From Comamonadaceae bacterium (GTDB lineage Bacteria > Pseudomonadota > Gammaproteobacteria > Burkholderiales > Burkholderiaceae_C), in NCBI GenBank assembly GCA_947485165.1, contig CANKRG010000006.1:1-55877 (forward strand): a DNA stretch of 55,877 bases, in the 5' to 3' direction. The position numbers were made by a program, and so were the translations under genes. The notes beneath the pieces are model-generated. The model saw nothing but the letters and a program-made list of their open reading frames with translations. It was not told the origin of the DNA and searched no databases. Positions 9,523-19,238 of this stretch are shown here, in pieces. Numbering within the stretch: position 1 is the stretch's first letter; each line of letters opens with the position of its first letter.

Positions 9523-9558
9523 GATTTAGATTTAGATTTAGATTTAGATTTAGATTTA
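9523..9558 (+). repeat. Six tandem GATTTA hexamers upstream of hpf
   Basis: Perfect six-fold repeat of GATTTA in the 233-bp gap between the broken MFS gene and hpf. Otherwise this gap holds only an unconvincing 60-codon ORF that runs through the repeat as Leu-Asp repeats. Array length may vary by slippage and alter spacing in the hpf leader. Confidence 0.9.
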
Positions 9559-9643
9559 ACCTCAGGTGTTACCCGCGCATTGAGATGTGTTGGATGAAGA
9601 GATAGCTCAAGGCGCGTTTTGCTTTTGTTTTAGGAGGCTACGT

Positions 9644-9973
9644 ATGAATTTGACAATCAGCGGTCACCATCTCGAAGTTACCCCAGCGTTACGCAGTTAC
9701 GTGACGGCAAAGTTAGATCGAATTACACGGCATTTTGACCAACTGGTAGATGTAAAAGTTTTACTGACAGTCGAAAATCAGAAAGAGAAAGATCGACGAC
9801 AACGCGCTGAGTGCAATATTCACGTCAAGGGTGGTGACATGTTTGCGGAGAGTTCTCACGAAGACCTGTATGCCGCTGTGGATGAGTTGGTCGACAAACT
9901 CGACCGACAGGTCGGGCGACACAAAGAAAAGGTCAAAGACCACCATCACGATGCCCCTAAACGGTTGATGTAA
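9644..9973 (+). CDS. hpf: Ribosome hibernation promoting factor (short HPF/YfiA family)
   Basis: A 109-residue protein that binds the 30S decoding centre and helps form inactive ribosome dimers in slow growth. It begins [17 protein letters not shown] and has the basic surface of the family; the tail after the fold is His/Lys rich ([12 protein letters not shown]). ATG 9644 is preceded by a perfect AGGAGG at 9632-9637. In many betaproteobacteria rpoN precedes this gene; here its place is taken by the broken MFS gene and the GATTTA array. A strong terminator follows, so ptsN is probably expressed separately or by read-through. Confidence 0.93.
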   Translation: MNLTISGHHLEVTPALRSYVTAKLDRITRHFDQLVDVKVLLTVENQKEKDRRQRAECNIHVKGGDMFAESSHEDLYAAVDELVDKLDRQVGRHKEKVKDHHHDAPKRLM

Positions 9974-9992
9974 AACTGAAACGGGTTTCAAA

Positions 9993-10046
9993 CGCCGCCC
10001 TATGCAAGGCTTTCGAACAAAAAGCTTTTCATAGGGCGGTTTTGCG
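9993..10046 (+). terminator. Rho-independent terminator after hpf
   Basis: CCGCCCTATG (9995-10004) pairs perfectly with CATAGGGCGG (10030-10039), followed by TTTT and a T-rich stretch. The loop contains a second AAGGCTTT/AAAGCTTTT pairing. Confidence 0.88.
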
Positions 10047-10132
10047 TTTAAAACAGAATTTGGCTGATTTCGCTAAAATTTAAGTCAGATTCATACCAAA
10101 TTCATAGGCGAGTGCATAATCTGTTTCCACGT

Positions 10133-10603
10133 ATGAACAGACTTTCCAGCATATTGCCCGCCCCACAAGTGCTTGTGGGCGTAGAAGCTACCAGCAAAAA
10201 ACGCGCCTTTGAAGAAGCCGGCTTGCTCTTTGAGCAACTCCACGGCTTGAACCGTGCCATTGTGACCGACAGCTTGTTTGCGCGTGAGCGGCTAGGCTCA
10301 ACGGGACTTGGGCATGGGGTCGCCATCCCACACGGTCGCATCAAGGGCATGAAGACGCCCATGGCAGCTGTTTTCCAATTGCTTCATCCGATTGGTTTTG
10401 ATGCGCCGGATGAATTACCCGTTAGTTTATTGATTTTTTTGCTGGTGCCAGAAGCAGCAACACAAAAACACCTTGAAATTTTGTCGGAAATTGCAGAATT
10501 GTTGAGCGATGCAAGCTTACGCGACAAGTTGCAAACGACGCAAGATGCCGCTCAGTTGCACCGGTTGATAACCGGCTGGCTGGTAACGCAAGGTGCGTTA
10601 TGA
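10133..10603 (+). CDS. ptsN: Nitrogen-regulatory PTS EIIA component
   Basis: A regulatory phosphocarrier that links PTS phosphorylation state to nitrogen and potassium metabolism. 156 residues from ATG 10133 (the frame also opens at 10112). The phospho-acceptor is His67 in [10 protein letters not shown], at the position expected for EIIA-Ntr. It overlaps hprK by four bases (ATGA), so the two are translationally coupled. A kup potassium transporter, a known target class of EIIA-Ntr signalling, is encoded 13 kb away. Confidence 0.93.
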   Translation: MNRLSSILPAPQVLVGVEATSKKRAFEEAGLLFEQLHGLNRAIVTDSLFARERLGSTGLGHGVAIPHGRIKGMKTPMAAVFQLLHPIGFDAPDELPVSLLIFLLVPEAATQKHLEILSEIAELLSDASLRDKLQTTQDAAQLHRLITGWLVTQGAL

Positions 10604-11547
10604 AGCCAACCGTCATCAGTGCTGACGTTTTATTTGAAGCGTTTCGCACCTATTTAAAGTGGGATTGGTTGGTGGGCTTGTCCGCCTCGGAACGTCGCTT
10701 CGATGAGGTGGCCGTTCGCGCGGCACGCTCCAGTGCAGATTTGGTCGGTTATCTGAATTACATCCACCCGTACCGACTGCAGGTTTTGGGTGAACGAGAA
10801 GTTGCCTATCTCATTAACGGAACGGAAGCTGACTGTGCCCGGCGCATTGCGAGAATCGTCAAGCTTGAGCCGCCATTGTTGGTGCTTGGCGATGGGCAAA
10901 TACCACCACCTAGCTTGCTTACTATGTGTGAGCGCGCCCAAATCCCACTTTTTGCGACCAATGAATCTGCCGCTTTTGTTATCGATGTGCTGCGCGCCTA
11001 CTTAGCCAAGCACTTTTCAGACCGCACCACCATGCACGGCGTGTTCATGGATATTTTGGGTTTGGGGGTGATGATCACCGGCGAATCTGGCCTGGGTAAA
11101 AGCGAGCTGGGTTTGGAGCTGGTCTCCCGTGGCCACGGCCTGGTGGCAGATGATGCGGTGGATTTATTTCGCATCAACCAAACCACGATCCAGGGGCGAT
11201 GCCCCGATCTGCTGCAAAATTTGCTAGAAGTGCGGGGCATCGGACTTTTGGATATACGCGCCATTTTTGGCGAAACAGCGGTCCGGCGTCGCATGCGTTT
11301 GAGGCTGATTGTTCATTTGGTTCGCCGCGAAACCATGGAGCGTGATTATGATCGCATGCCTTCTGTGCCGTTAACGCAAGACGTCATCGGCATACCGATT
11401 GGTAAGGTGGTGATTCAAGTCGTTGCCGGTCGGAATATTGCGGTTTTGGTGGAAGCCGCCGTGCGCAACACGATTTTGAAATTGCGCGGTATTGATACCT
11501 ACGAAGAATTTGCCGAGCGCCAACGCAAAGCGATGGACGCAGGTTAA
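10600..11547 (+). CDS. hprK: HPr kinase/phosphorylase
   Basis: Bifunctional serine kinase and phosphorylase of HPr. 315 residues with Walker [15 protein letters not shown], then the capping region [13 protein letters not shown]. The signature [15 protein letters not shown] lies near residue 210. In proteobacteria it works with PtsN and a PTS lacking sugar permeases. It is coupled to ptsN by an ATGA overlap and converges on fur. Confidence 0.96.
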   Translation: MKPTVISADVLFEAFRTYLKWDWLVGLSASERRFDEVAVRAARSSADLVGYLNYIHPYRLQVLGEREVAYLINGTEADCARRIARIVKLEPPLLVLGDGQIPPPSLLTMCERAQIPLFATNESAAFVIDVLRAYLAKHFSDRTTMHGVFMDILGLGVMITGESGLGKSELGLELVSRGHGLVADDAVDLFRINQTTIQGRCPDLLQNLLEVRGIGLLDIRAIFGETAVRRRMRLRLIVHLVRRETMERDYDRMPSVPLTQDVIGIPIGKVVIQVVAGRNIAVLVEAAVRNTILKLRGIDTYEEFAERQRKAMDAG

Positions 11548-11569
11548 TTCCTGCGAAAACCTTCCCGGA

Positions 11570-12022
11570 TCACTGTGGTGGTCGCGCTGTGCTTGGTTTG
11601 ACCAAGTTGGGGCACTTTGACTTGGTACAGTTCGCATACAAACTCAAGGCGTGGTCCGCAATGGCAAAACCCTTGGCTTTGGCAATGGCTTTTTGCCGTT
11701 TTTCAATCTCTTCGTCAAAAAACTCTTCCACTTTGCCGCAATCCAAGCAAATCAAGTGGTCGTGGTGATGCCCCTCATTGAGCTCATAAACCGCTCTGCC
11801 ACCATCAAAGCTGCTGCGCGTCAAAATACTGGCCTGCTCAAACTGAAGCAGCACGCGGTAAACGGTCGCCAGTCCAATGTCGGTGCGATCTTGCAGAAGT
11901 ATGCGGAACACATCTTCTGCCGTCATGTGGCGGGGTTCGCCCTTTTGGAAAATTTCCAAAATCTTCAATCGCGGCAAAGTTGCTTTTAAGCCGGTGCTTT
12001 TCAGTTCGTCAATGGTGCTCAT
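11570..12022 (-). CDS. fur: Ferric uptake regulator Fur
   Basis: Iron-responsive repressor. From ATG 12022 the protein is 150 residues ([19 protein letters not shown]), the usual start for the family. It has a winged helix with [18 protein letters not shown], the regulatory metal site region [19 protein letters not shown] with CxxC, and a second Cys pair near the end (CTKSKCPN). It is divergent from bamE across about 67 bp, an arrangement widespread in this order that suggests shared promoter control. Confidence 0.95.
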   Translation of the reverse strand: MSTIDELKSTGLKATLPRLKILEIFQKGEPRHMTAEDVFRILLQDRTDIGLATVYRVLLQFEQASILTRSSFDGGRAVYELNEGHHHDHLICLDCGKVEEFFDEEIEKRQKAIAKAKGFAIADHALSLYANCTKSKCPNLVKPSTARPPQ

Positions 12023-12089
12023 AAGTGTGTGTGATTTCAACCGTAGCAACCGCTACAATGACACCATCATATCGTTATAGTTGAGCACC

Positions 12090-12473
12090 ATGAATACTAA
12101 ACTGCATACTTATCGTCGGTCAGTGAAACTTTCAATCGCTGCATTGTTAATAAGCTTAGTATCCGCTTGCGGCTCTATTCTTTACAAAGTCGACATTGCG
12201 CAAGGCAATTTTGTGTCTAAAGAGCAAGTTGCCGCACTCAAGCTCGGTATGCCGCGTTTGCAAGTGGCAGATATTTTGGGTACACCGCTGTTGGTCAGCG
12301 TTTTTCATGCTGACCGTTGGGAATACGTGTTTAACTTGAAACGTCAAGGTATCGAGACACCGTCGTACAAACTGACGGTGTATTTCAAGGGCGATGCACT
12401 TGACAAAATTGACGGCAGCAACATGCCGACAGAGCAGGAATTTATCGATTCTCTTGCGGGTAATAAGAAGTAA
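12090..12473 (+). CDS. bamE: Outer-membrane assembly lipoprotein BamE (OmlA/SmpA)
   Basis: Small lipoprotein subunit of the BAM complex that inserts beta-barrel proteins. It has a signal peptide with lipobox LVSAC (mature Cys at about residue 27), then the BamE fold with GMPRLQVADILGTP and WEYVFNLKRQG. I take ATG 12090; TTG at 12081 is an alternative. The 3' end is a duplicated decamer (12461-12480), and the stop codon lies in the second copy. dapB follows 27 bp later. Confidence 0.93.
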   Translation: MNTKLHTYRRSVKLSIAALLISLVSACGSILYKVDIAQGNFVSKEQVAALKLGMPRLQVADILGTPLLVSVFHADRWEYVFNLKRQGIETPSYKLTVYFKGDALDKIDGSNMPTEQEFIDSLAGNKK

Positions 12474-12480
12474 TAAGAAG
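12461..12480 (+). repeat. 10-bp tandem duplication at the end of bamE
   Basis: TAATAAGAAG occurs twice in a row; the first copy encodes the Asn-Lys-Lys end of BamE and the second begins with its TAA stop. Confidence 0.8.
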
Positions 12481-12500
12481 TAAAAAGTGACTGAAATCTG

Positions 12501-13313
12501 ATGAATTCTGGAAAATTACACCTCGCCGTTGCAGGCGCCAGTGGGCGCATGGGCCATATGCTGATTGAAGCAGTCAGCGCAGCAGATGATTGCATATTGG
12601 CTGGTGCGCTTGATATTGCTGCCTCACCCGCTATTCATGTTGATGCTCTCAGCTATTTAGGGCAAGCCAGCGGCGTTCTGGTTACCGATGACTTGATGTT
12701 GGGACTGGCTAAATCCCAGGTCTTGCTGGATTTCACCCGGCCTGAAGGCACACTGGCGCATTTGCAGGTGTGCCGCAAACTAGGCGTCAAAGCCGTCATT
12801 GGCACCACGGGTTTTGATGCGGCGCAAAAGGCGGAGATTGCCGAGATTGCCAAAGACATCGCCATCGTCATGTCGCCCAACATGAGTGTGGGCGTCAACG
12901 TGACTTTTAAACTGCTCGAAATGGCTGCCAAAGCGTTGAATACGGGCTACGACATTGAAGTCATCGAAGCGCACCACAGGCACAAAATCGACGCACCCTC
13001 AGGCACAGCCCTCAAAATGGGCGAGGTGATTGCCGAAGCTTTGGGGCGTGATTTGAAAGAGTGTGGCGTTTTTGAGCGCTACGGCGTGACGGGTCCGCGT
13101 GACCCTTCCAGCATCGGTTTTGCCACCATTCGCGGCGGCGACATTGTGGGCGACCACACCGTTATGTTCGCAGGCACGGGTGAACGCATCGAAATCAGCC
13201 ACAAAGCCTCCAGCCGCGAGTATTACGCCAAAGGCAGCTTGATGGCAGCACGTTTCTTGGTTGATAAACCTAACGGTTTGTTTGACATGTTTGATGTGTT
13301 GAATTTGCGCTAA
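12501..13313 (+). CDS. dapB: 4-hydroxy-tetrahydrodipicolinate reductase
   Basis: NAD(P)H-dependent step of lysine and meso-diaminopimelate synthesis. 270 residues: nucleotide motif [12 protein letters not shown] at the N-terminus, GTTGFD, and the substrate/catalytic block [20 protein letters not shown] around residue 155. It is followed 16 bp later by exbB. Confidence 0.97.
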   Translation: MNSGKLHLAVAGASGRMGHMLIEAVSAADDCILAGALDIAASPAIHVDALSYLGQASGVLVTDDLMLGLAKSQVLLDFTRPEGTLAHLQVCRKLGVKAVIGTTGFDAAQKAEIAEIAKDIAIVMSPNMSVGVNVTFKLLEMAAKALNTGYDIEVIEAHHRHKIDAPSGTALKMGEVIAEALGRDLKECGVFERYGVTGPRDPSSIGFATIRGGDIVGDHTVMFAGTGERIEISHKASSREYYAKGSLMAARFLVDKPNGLFDMFDVLNLR

Positions 13314-13329
13314 ACACCTAGCCTCCCGC

Positions 13330-13998
13330 ATGAACGCCTTTCAATTCATCTTCCAAGGCGATGCCATCAGCAAAACAACGGCCATGCTGCTGCTTGTGAT
13401 GTCGGTCGCCAGCTGGGTGGTGATTTTGCTGAAAGCGTGGACTTTGCGCCGTGCCAGTGGCGATGTGGCGCGCAGCACGGCCGCTTTTTGGCAATCCGTC
13501 TCGGTCGAATCAGGTTTGCAGCAAGCGGTCGCTTTTGACCGTTCTTCCCTCGTTTCTCCGTTGATTTCGGCAAGTCAAACCATCAATGCCGCAACAAAAG
13601 GCGGCGTTGCTACGCTTGCCCAAGCTGGAGACAAAGCCCAACAACTCACCCGCGTGCTGCGCGACGCTTTGCACAGCATCATCAATCAGCTTAATTTTGG
13701 CCAAGTTTTGTTGGCTACGGTCGGCTCTACTGCACCCTTTGTAGGCTTATTGGGCACGGTTTGGGGCATTTACCATGCACTCACCAGCATTTCTGGCGCA
13801 GGGCAAATGACGATTGCGCAAGTGTCTGGCCCCGTCGGGGAAGCTTTGGTCATGACCGCCGCTGGCTTGGTCGTCGCCATTCCCGCCGTCCTCGCCTACA
13901 ACGTGTTTGGCCGCGTCATTGGGCGGATTGAAGCAGATCTGGAAGGCTTTGCCAGCGATTTGCGCGAGTTGATGCAGCACAACGAGGTAAAGGCTTGA
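13330..13998 (+). CDS. exbB: ExbB/TolQ-type proton channel subunit
   Basis: Inner-membrane subunit that with ExbD converts proton flow into force for TonB-dependent uptake (or Tol function). 222 residues, three membrane helices, with the conserved TVGSTAPFVGLLGTVWGI and AAGLVVAIPAVLAYN segments. exbD follows after 88 bp that are filled almost entirely by a GC-rich repeat. Confidence 0.92.
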   Translation: MNAFQFIFQGDAISKTTAMLLLVMSVASWVVILLKAWTLRRASGDVARSTAAFWQSVSVESGLQQAVAFDRSSLVSPLISASQTINAATKGGVATLAQAGDKAQQLTRVLRDALHSIINQLNFGQVLLATVGSTAPFVGLLGTVWGIYHALTSISGAGQMTIAQVSGPVGEALVMTAAGLVVAIPAVLAYNVFGRVIGRIEADLEGFASDLRELMQHNEVKA

Positions 13999-14002
13999 GC
14001 GA

Positions 14003-14073
14003 CGCCGGGCCGCCCCAAGGCGCGAAGGCCCCCTCGGGGGGCAGCGCAGCACACGCAGTGGCAAGCGTTGGGG
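14003..14073 (+). repeat. GC-rich interspersed repeat between exbB and exbD
   Basis: About 70 bp with an inner GGCCCCC-TC-GGGGGGC palindrome and a CACACGCAGTGGC segment. A close relative lies inside topB at 53507-53582: both share CCGGGCCGCCCCAAG, CCCTCGGGGGGCAGCG and GTGGC(A/G)AGCGT. Similar elements are widespread in Comamonadaceae as far as I recall. It lies within the exbB-exbD transcript and could form a strong RNA hairpin that lowers exbD expression. Confidence 0.85.
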
Positions 14074-14086
14074 TTCAAGGTTCAAG

Positions 14087-14521
14087 ATGAGTTTCGGCCG
14101 CCTAGAACGCTCCCAAGGCTCAAAACCCATGAGCGACATCAACATGACGCCTTTGGTCGATGTGATGCTGGTGTTGGTCGTTATCTTCATCATCACTGCC
14201 CCGTTGATGACCAGCGCTATCAAGCTCGATTTGCCCAAAACCGAGGCCGCTAAACCCGTTGATGCACCTAAATTTGTCGCCATTGTGGTCGATAAAAGCG
14301 GTCAAATCTTCCTGAATGACCAAGTTACCAGCCTGACCCAGCTCAGTGAATCTCTCGCGAAAGCCGCTCAAAATAGCATAGAGACCGAGGTTCAGCTGCG
14401 CGCTGACGAAACCGTGCCGTATGGCAAAGTGGTTGAAGTTATGGGCGTGGCGCAAAAAGCCGGTTTAAGCCGCATTGGTTTCATTGCCGAAGCGAAAACA
14501 GAAACGAAATCGCCGAATTAG
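14087..14521 (+). CDS. exbD: ExbD/TolR-type proton channel subunit
   Basis: Partner of ExbB. 144 residues: a short cytoplasmic stretch, one membrane helix containing the essential Asp25 in MTPLVDVMLVLVVIF, and a periplasmic domain (LPKTEAAKPVDAPKFVAIVVDKSG). Asp25 corresponds to the proton-carrying Asp of ExbD. leuS starts 49 bp downstream. Confidence 0.93.
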   Translation: MSFGRLERSQGSKPMSDINMTPLVDVMLVLVVIFIITAPLMTSAIKLDLPKTEAAKPVDAPKFVAIVVDKSGQIFLNDQVTSLTQLSESLAKAAQNSIETEVQLRADETVPYGKVVEVMGVAQKAGLSRIGFIAEAKTETKSPN

Positions 14522-14570
14522 CGACTAAAGAGCGTCTGATTAGCGCTGTTGCAACCTCTACAATTGGGGG

Positions 14571-17474
14571 ATGACTGCTTCTACCTCTACTTCCAACGAT
14601 ATTTCCCCCGCGACCTACGACCATTTGGCGATAGAAAAAGCCGCCCACAGCCACTGGACAGCCGCTGACGCCTACCGCGTCACCGAAGGCGCGCTGGACG
14701 CGCAAGGCAAGCCAAAACCGAAATACTACGCCTGCTCCATGCTGCCCTACCCCAGCGGCAAGCTGCACATGGGCCACGTGCGCAACTACACCATCAACGA
14801 CATGCTGACGCGCCAGCTGCGCATGCAGGGCTACAACGTGCTGATGCCCATGGGCTGGGACGCCTTTGGCCTGCCGGCTGAAAACGCCGCCATGAAAAAC
14901 GGCGTGCCACCCGCGCAGTGGACGTTTGACAACATCGCCTACATGAAAAAGCAGATGCAGGCCATGGGCCTGGCTATCGACTGGAGCCGTGAAATCGCCA
15001 CCTGCACGCCCGAGTATTACAAGTGGAACCAGTGGCTGTTCCTCAAAATGCTGGAGCAGGGCATCGCCTACCGCAAAACCCAGGTCGTCAACTGGGACCC
15101 AGTGGACCAGACCGTGTTGGCCAACGAGCAGGTGATCGACGGCAAAGGCTGGCGCACCGGCGCGGTGGTTGAAAAGCGCGAGATTCCGGGCTATTACCTC
15201 AACATCACCAAATACGCGCCCGAGTTGCTGGAATATGTGCAAACAGGGGTGAGCGACGCACACAAAGTGGGGGAGCGTGGGGGCAAGTTGTCCGGCTGGC
15301 CCGAACGCGTCAAGCTGATGCAGGAAAACTGGATCGGCAAGTCCGAAGGTGTTCGTTTCGCCTTCCCGCATGACATCAAGGATGCACAGGGAAAATTGCT
15401 GCAAGACGGCAACATGTACGTCTTCACCACCCGTGCCGACACCATCATGGGCGTCACCTTCGTCGCGGTTGCGCCAGAGCACCCAATAGCGATTCGAGCC
15501 GGCGAATTAAATACCTCATTGGCTATCAAAATTGAAGCGCTTAAAGAGGGCGGAACGACCGAAGCTGAACTCGCCACCAAAGAAAAAGAAGGCGTGGTGA
15601 CGGGGTTGTTTGTGTCACATCCGCTGACGGGCGAGCAGGTCGAAGTCTGGGTCGGCAACTACGTGCTGATAAGTTATGGCGACGGCGCGGTGATGGGGGT
15701 GCCGGCGCATGATGAGCGGGATTTTGCGTTTGCTTTGAAGTACAACTTGGGGATTAAGCCCGTGGTTGCACTGGCTTCTTCGGCTTCGGGGGCTGCGCTG
15801 TCCGAAGCGTCGGCTTCCTCAGACGGACCTACCTCAACATCGTCAGCCGCCGCTCCGAACACCGCAGCTTCGAGCTTGTTCGATGTGACGGCGTGGCATG
15901 ACTGGTATGCGCAAAAACACGGCACAGTATCGGTTCATTCTGGTAAATTTGACGGTTTGGGCTTCAAGGCTTGTGCCGATGCGGTGGCTGTGGACTTAGT
16001 AGCACTTGGACTCGGCGAGAAAAAAACCACCTGGCGCTTGCGCGACTGGGGCGTTTCGCGCCAGCGCTACTGGGGCACGCCGATTCCTATCATCCATTGC
16101 GAGGAACATGGCGCGGTGCCGGTGCCTGAAAAGGATTTGCCAGTCGTTTTGCCGCTGGATTGCGTGCCCGATGGCTCGGGCAACCCGCTGCACAAACACG
16201 AAGGCTTCCACAGGGCGGGGAATGGCAGCGACAAGCCTGTCGCGTGCCCCATTTGCGGCGCAGCTTCGCGGCGTGAAACCGACACCATGGACACTTTTGT
16301 GGATAGCTCGTGGTACTTCATGCGCTATTGCGACCCGCAGAACGACCAGGCCATGGTCGGCGCGGGTGCAGACTATTGGATGCCCATGGACCAGTACATA
16401 GGCGGCATCGAGCATGCGATTTTGCATTTGCTTTACGCCCGCTTTTGGACCAAGGTGATGCGCGACATCAAACTGACGAACGCCGATGGTCTGCCAGCCA
16501 GCCGTGGTTTGGTCACTGTCGACGAGCCTTTCACCAAGCTGCTGACGCAGGGCATGGTGTTGAACCAGATTTATTCGCGTAAAAACGACAAAGGCGGCGT
16601 CGAGTACTTCTGGCCGCACGAGGTGGAAGATATTGTCGACGCCAACGGCAAAGTCAGCACCGCCAAAAGCAAAATCGATGGCTCCATCGTCAACTACGAC
16701 GGCGTGGGCACCATGTCCAAGTCGAAAAACAACGGCGTGGACCCGCAGGATTTGATCGAGCGCTACGGCGCGGATACGGCGCGTTTGTACACCATGTTCA
16801 CCGCGCCGCCCGAGGCGACGCTGGAGTGGAACGACTCCGCCGTGGAAGGCTCTTACCGCTTTCTGCGCCGTGTCTGGAATTTCGGAGTGAAGTTAAAAGA
16901 TGCAAATTCAGCTATTAATAATATAGCGGCTGAGGCAATAAATACGCCGGATACAGGTGAAAATACCTCTAAAAACACCAAAAATCTGCGTTTAGAGCTG
17001 CACACCTTGCTGAAACAGGTCGATTACGACTACCAGCGCATGCAGTACAACACCGTGGTGTCGGGCTGCATGAAACTGCTCAACGCCTTGGAAGACTTCA
17101 AATCTGACGATTCGGCGGGTTCAAAAGCGGCGGTTTTAGAGGGTTTCGGCATCCTTTTGCGCTGTTTGTATCCGGCTGCGCCGCATTTGTGCCACGCTTT
17201 GTGGCAAAACTTGGGCTTTGCAGCCAATCTGGGCGATTTGCTGGATGCGCCTTGGCCACAGGTGGATGCATCCGCCTTGGTGCAAGACGAAATCGAGCTG
17301 ATGTTGCAAGTCAGCGGCAAATTGCGCGGCTCTATCGTGGTGCCGGCGGGTGCTTCCAAGGAAGCAATCGAGAAAATCGCGGTAAGCTCTGAGGTGGTGG
17401 TCAAGTTCGCTGCCGGTGCAGCGATCAAAAAAGTCATCGTGGTGCCGGGTCGCTTGGTCAATGTGGTTGTTTAA
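14571..17474 (+). CDS. leuS: Leucyl-tRNA synthetase, with unusual insertions
   Basis: Charges tRNA-Leu. 967 residues against roughly 870 for most bacterial enzymes. It has the class I HIGH-type motif [13 protein letters not shown], the editing (CP1) domain, the [18 protein letters not shown] block and KMSKS-type [13 protein letters not shown]. Three parts look repeat-derived. Residues about 309-323 are encoded by an AT-rich element yet align with E. coli LeuRS without a gap. Residues about 400-438 are a Ser/Ala-rich insert in the editing domain. Residues about 781-798, between the catalytic core and the anticodon-binding domain, are an Asn/Thr-rich insert from a second AT-rich element. All key motifs are intact, so the enzyme should work. 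Confidence 0.96.
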   Translation: MTASTSTSNDISPATYDHLAIEKAAHSHWTAADAYRVTEGALDAQGKPKPKYYACSMLPYPSGKLHMGHVRNYTINDMLTRQLRMQGYNVLMPMGWDAFGLPAENAAMKNGVPPAQWTFDNIAYMKKQMQAMGLAIDWSREIATCTPEYYKWNQWLFLKMLEQGIAYRKTQVVNWDPVDQTVLANEQVIDGKGWRTGAVVEKREIPGYYLNITKYAPELLEYVQTGVSDAHKVGERGGKLSGWPERVKLMQENWIGKSEGVRFAFPHDIKDAQGKLLQDGNMYVFTTRADTIMGVTFVAVAPEHPIAIRAGELNTSLAIKIEALKEGGTTEAELATKEKEGVVTGLFVSHPLTGEQVEVWVGNYVLISYGDGAVMGVPAHDERDFAFALKYNLGIKPVVALASSASGAALSEASASSDGPTSTSSAAAPNTAASSLFDVTAWHDWYAQKHGTVSVHSGKFDGLGFKACADAVAVDLVALGLGEKKTTWRLRDWGVSRQRYWGTPIPIIHCEEHGAVPVPEKDLPVVLPLDCVPDGSGNPLHKHEGFHRAGNGSDKPVACPICGAASRRETDTMDTFVDSSWYFMRYCDPQNDQAMVGAGADYWMPMDQYIGGIEHAILHLLYARFWTKVMRDIKLTNADGLPASRGLVTVDEPFTKLLTQGMVLNQIYSRKNDKGGVEYFWPHEVEDIVDANGKVSTAKSKIDGSIVNYDGVGTMSKSKNNGVDPQDLIERYGADTARLYTMFTAPPEATLEWNDSAVEGSYRFLRRVWNFGVKLKDANSAINNIAAEAINTPDTGENTSKNTKNLRLELHTLLKQVDYDYQRMQYNTVVSGCMKLLNALEDFKSDDSAGSKAAVLEGFGILLRCLYPAAPHLCHALWQNLGFAANLGDLLDAPWPQVDASALVQDEIELMLQVSGKLRGSIVVPAGASKEAIEKIAVSSEVVVKFAAGAAIKKVIVVPGRLVNVVV
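15496..15538 (-). repeat. AT-rich interspersed element, copy 2 (inside leuS, editing domain)
   Basis: Reverse orientation to leuS: AGCCGGCG, then an AT-rich centre with CCTCA, then GGCTATCAAAATTGAAGC. The protein reads Ala-Gly-x-Leu ... Ala-Ile-Lys, the same frame as the proA copies. The encoded peptide lines up with E. coli LeuRS (RAAENNPELAAFIDE) with no length change. Confidence 0.65.
15769..15885 (+). other. Ser/Ala-rich insertion in the LeuRS editing domain
   Basis: Encodes about 39 low-complexity residues (mostly Ser, Ala, Thr) directly after GIKPVV, where E. coli LeuRS has a short loop. The +1 frame is also fully open and reads like a normal mixed-composition peptide ([14 protein letters not shown]), which suggests the DNA was captured from elsewhere. 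Confidence 0.65.
16911..16965 (+). repeat. AT-rich interspersed element, copy 3 (inside leuS)
   Basis: GCTATTAATAATATAGC followed by GGCAATAAATACGCCGGATA, near the family consensus. Read in the Ala-Ile-Asn-Thr frame. Here the element appears to add residues at the boundary before the anticodon-binding domain. Confidence 0.9.
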
Positions 17475-17509
17475 TGCAGTTTAGTGTCGCTATTTACTGA
17501 GAAAACCCT

Positions 17510-18019
17510 ATGAAAAGACGTCTCTTTACCCCATCTGCCTTGCTGGCGCTGGCGGCAACCTCGGTGGGCGCTCTCACTGGTTGCGGTTTCAAGCTGCGTG
17601 GCTCTTTCAGTTACGCCTTCAAAACTTTGTTCTCGGGTTTTGTTGACAATTCGACGCTGGGCAATGAATTCAAACGCGTGCTGGCAGCCGATGGCGCGGT
17701 GGCCGTGGTCACGGATGCCACCAAAGCGCAAGTCGTATTAGAGGTGCTCAGCGAGCAGCGCGAAAAAGTAGTGGTCGGTTCTACCGCAGCTGGCCAGGTG
17801 CGCGAGTTTCAGTTGCGACTTCGCCTGAAGTTCAAATTGCGCACGCCTAGCGGCAAAGACATCATCCCTGAAACCGAGCTGTTGGTGCAGCGCGACATCA
17901 GCTTCAATGAAACAGCTGTGTTGGCGAAAGAAAACGAAGAAGCCGTGCTCTACCGCGACATGCAAACCGACATGGTGCAGCAACTATTGCGCCGTTTGTC
18001 GGCAATCAAAGAGTTGTAA
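17510..18019 (+). CDS. lptE: LPS-assembly lipoprotein LptE
   Basis: Outer-membrane lipoprotein that plugs the LptD barrel and takes part in LPS export. 169 residues with signal peptide and lipobox LTGC followed by the typical GFKLRG. The rest is a beta-rich domain with conserved EFQLRLRLKFKL. It sits between leuS and holA as in most betaproteobacteria, followed by a REP-like palindrome. Confidence 0.92.
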   Translation: MKRRLFTPSALLALAATSVGALTGCGFKLRGSFSYAFKTLFSGFVDNSTLGNEFKRVLAADGAVAVVTDATKAQVVLEVLSEQREKVVVGSTAAGQVREFQLRLRLKFKLRTPSGKDIIPETELLVQRDISFNETAVLAKENEEAVLYRDMQTDMVQQLLRRLSAIKEL

Positions 18020-18032
18020 TTGGTGACTCTAT

Positions 18033-18116
18033 CCGTTCGCCCTGAGCTTGTCGAAGGGTCTATGAAGGCTTCTACCCTTCGTCAAGCTCACGACAGGACA
18101 AGCTCAGCCCGAACGG
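18033..18116. repeat. REP-like palindromic repeat, copy 1 (lptE-holA gap)
   Basis: Begins CCGTTCGCCCTGAGCTTGTC and ends with a near inverted copy finishing CAGCCCGAACGG. It is longer than the other copies and has an extra inner duplication. Likely folds as a long hairpin at the end of the lptE message. Confidence 0.9.
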
Positions 18117-18147
18117 ATTGGTTTTTTTCGGCGTTCATACAACATCT

Positions 18148-19221
18148 ATGCAACTAGCTGCCGCCCAGCTCAGCAACCACCTCAGCAAAGGCCTGCGCTC
18201 GCTCTATACCCTGCACGGCGACGAGACGCTGCTGGTGCAGGAGGCGGCCGACGCGATTCGTGCCCAGGCGCGCAAGCAGGGGTTTACCGAGCGCAGCTCC
18301 TTCACCGTCGCTGGCGCACATTTCGACTGGGGCGAAGTGCTGGCCGCAGCGGGCAGCATGAGTTTGTTTGCCGACAAGCAAATCATCGAAATCCGCATTC
18401 CCTCGGGCAAACCGGGCAAAGACGGCAGCGTGCAATTGCAGCAATTGGCGGCACAAGCTGCAGAAAATAGCGACACCTTGACCTTGGTGATGTTGCCTAA
18501 ATTGGACAAACCAAGCAAACAAGGTGCTTGGTTTACAGCCTTGGAAGCCAACGGCGTCAGCATTGAAGTTCAACCGGTTGAGCGTGCTGCCCTGCCGCAG
18601 TGGATTGCCCAGCGCTTGCAAGCCCAGGGTCAGCAGGTCGCGGCGGGTGTCGAAGGGCAGCAAACTTTGCAATTCTTTACGGATCGGGTGGAAGGCAACT
18701 TGCTGGCCGCCTTCCAGGAAATCCAAAAACTCGCACTGTTGCACCCCAAAGGCGAGTTGTCACTGGCACAGGTCGAAAGCGCGGTGCTGAATGTGGCGCG
18801 TTACGACGTGTTCAAGCTGTCCGAATCCGTACTTGCCGGCCATCCCGCCCGCGTACAGCGCATGCTGGACGGGCTGCAGGCCGAGGGCGTGGCCGAGGTG
18901 CTGGTGCATTGGGCGATTGCTGAGGATATTCGCGCGCTCAAACGCGTGAAAGACGCCATGTCCAACGGTAAACCCCTGCCCATGGCACTGCGTGAGCAAC
19001 GTGTTTGGGGCGTCAAAGAACGCCTGTTTGAACGGGTCTTGCCGCAGCTCAGCAGCGCAGCCTTGGTTGATTTGTTGGACGCTGCGCACCAGGTAGACGG
19101 CATCGTCAAAGGCTTGAAACAGCGCGATTGGCCCCAAGACAGTTGGCAAGCGCTGCACCGGCTGGCGATGCAGCTGTGCCAAGCGTGTATGACGCCGCAG
19201 TCGAGTAAAATTAAACTTTAA
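18148..19221 (+). CDS. holA: DNA polymerase III delta subunit
   Basis: Clamp-loader subunit that opens the beta clamp. 357 residues from ATG 18148 (MQLAAAQLSNHLSKGLRSLY). The frame extends to 18118, but that part lies at the edge of the REP repeat. It shows LYTLHGDETLLVQEAADAIR at the N-terminus, the AAA-like fold and the C-terminal collar helices. The toxin-antitoxin pair follows 54 bp later. Confidence 0.93.
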   Translation: MQLAAAQLSNHLSKGLRSLYTLHGDETLLVQEAADAIRAQARKQGFTERSSFTVAGAHFDWGEVLAAAGSMSLFADKQIIEIRIPSGKPGKDGSVQLQQLAAQAAENSDTLTLVMLPKLDKPSKQGAWFTALEANGVSIEVQPVERAALPQWIAQRLQAQGQQVAAGVEGQQTLQFFTDRVEGNLLAAFQEIQKLALLHPKGELSLAQVESAVLNVARYDVFKLSESVLAGHPARVQRMLDGLQAEGVAEVLVHWAIAEDIRALKRVKDAMSNGKPLPMALREQRVWGVKERLFERVLPQLSSAALVDLLDAAHQVDGIVKGLKQRDWPQDSWQALHRLAMQLCQACMTPQSSKIKL

Positions 19222-19238
19222 AAGACCTGTTAAAGGTG

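Noticed and set aside
9415-9597. 60-codon ORF with Leu-Asp repeats
   Set aside because: The repeats are only the translation of the GATTTA array, the start is TTG without a ribosome site, and there is no recognisable domain.
12590-12650. Possible further AT-rich element inside dapB
   Set aside because: Only scattered matches (GCTGGTGCGC, GCTATTCATG) without the conserved core; could be chance or a very old copy.
14481-15482. 333-codon antisense ORF opposite the start of leuS
   Set aside because: It mirrors the codon bias of leuS and opposes strongly conserved LeuRS motifs; His/Gln/Val-rich composition is typical of a shadow frame.
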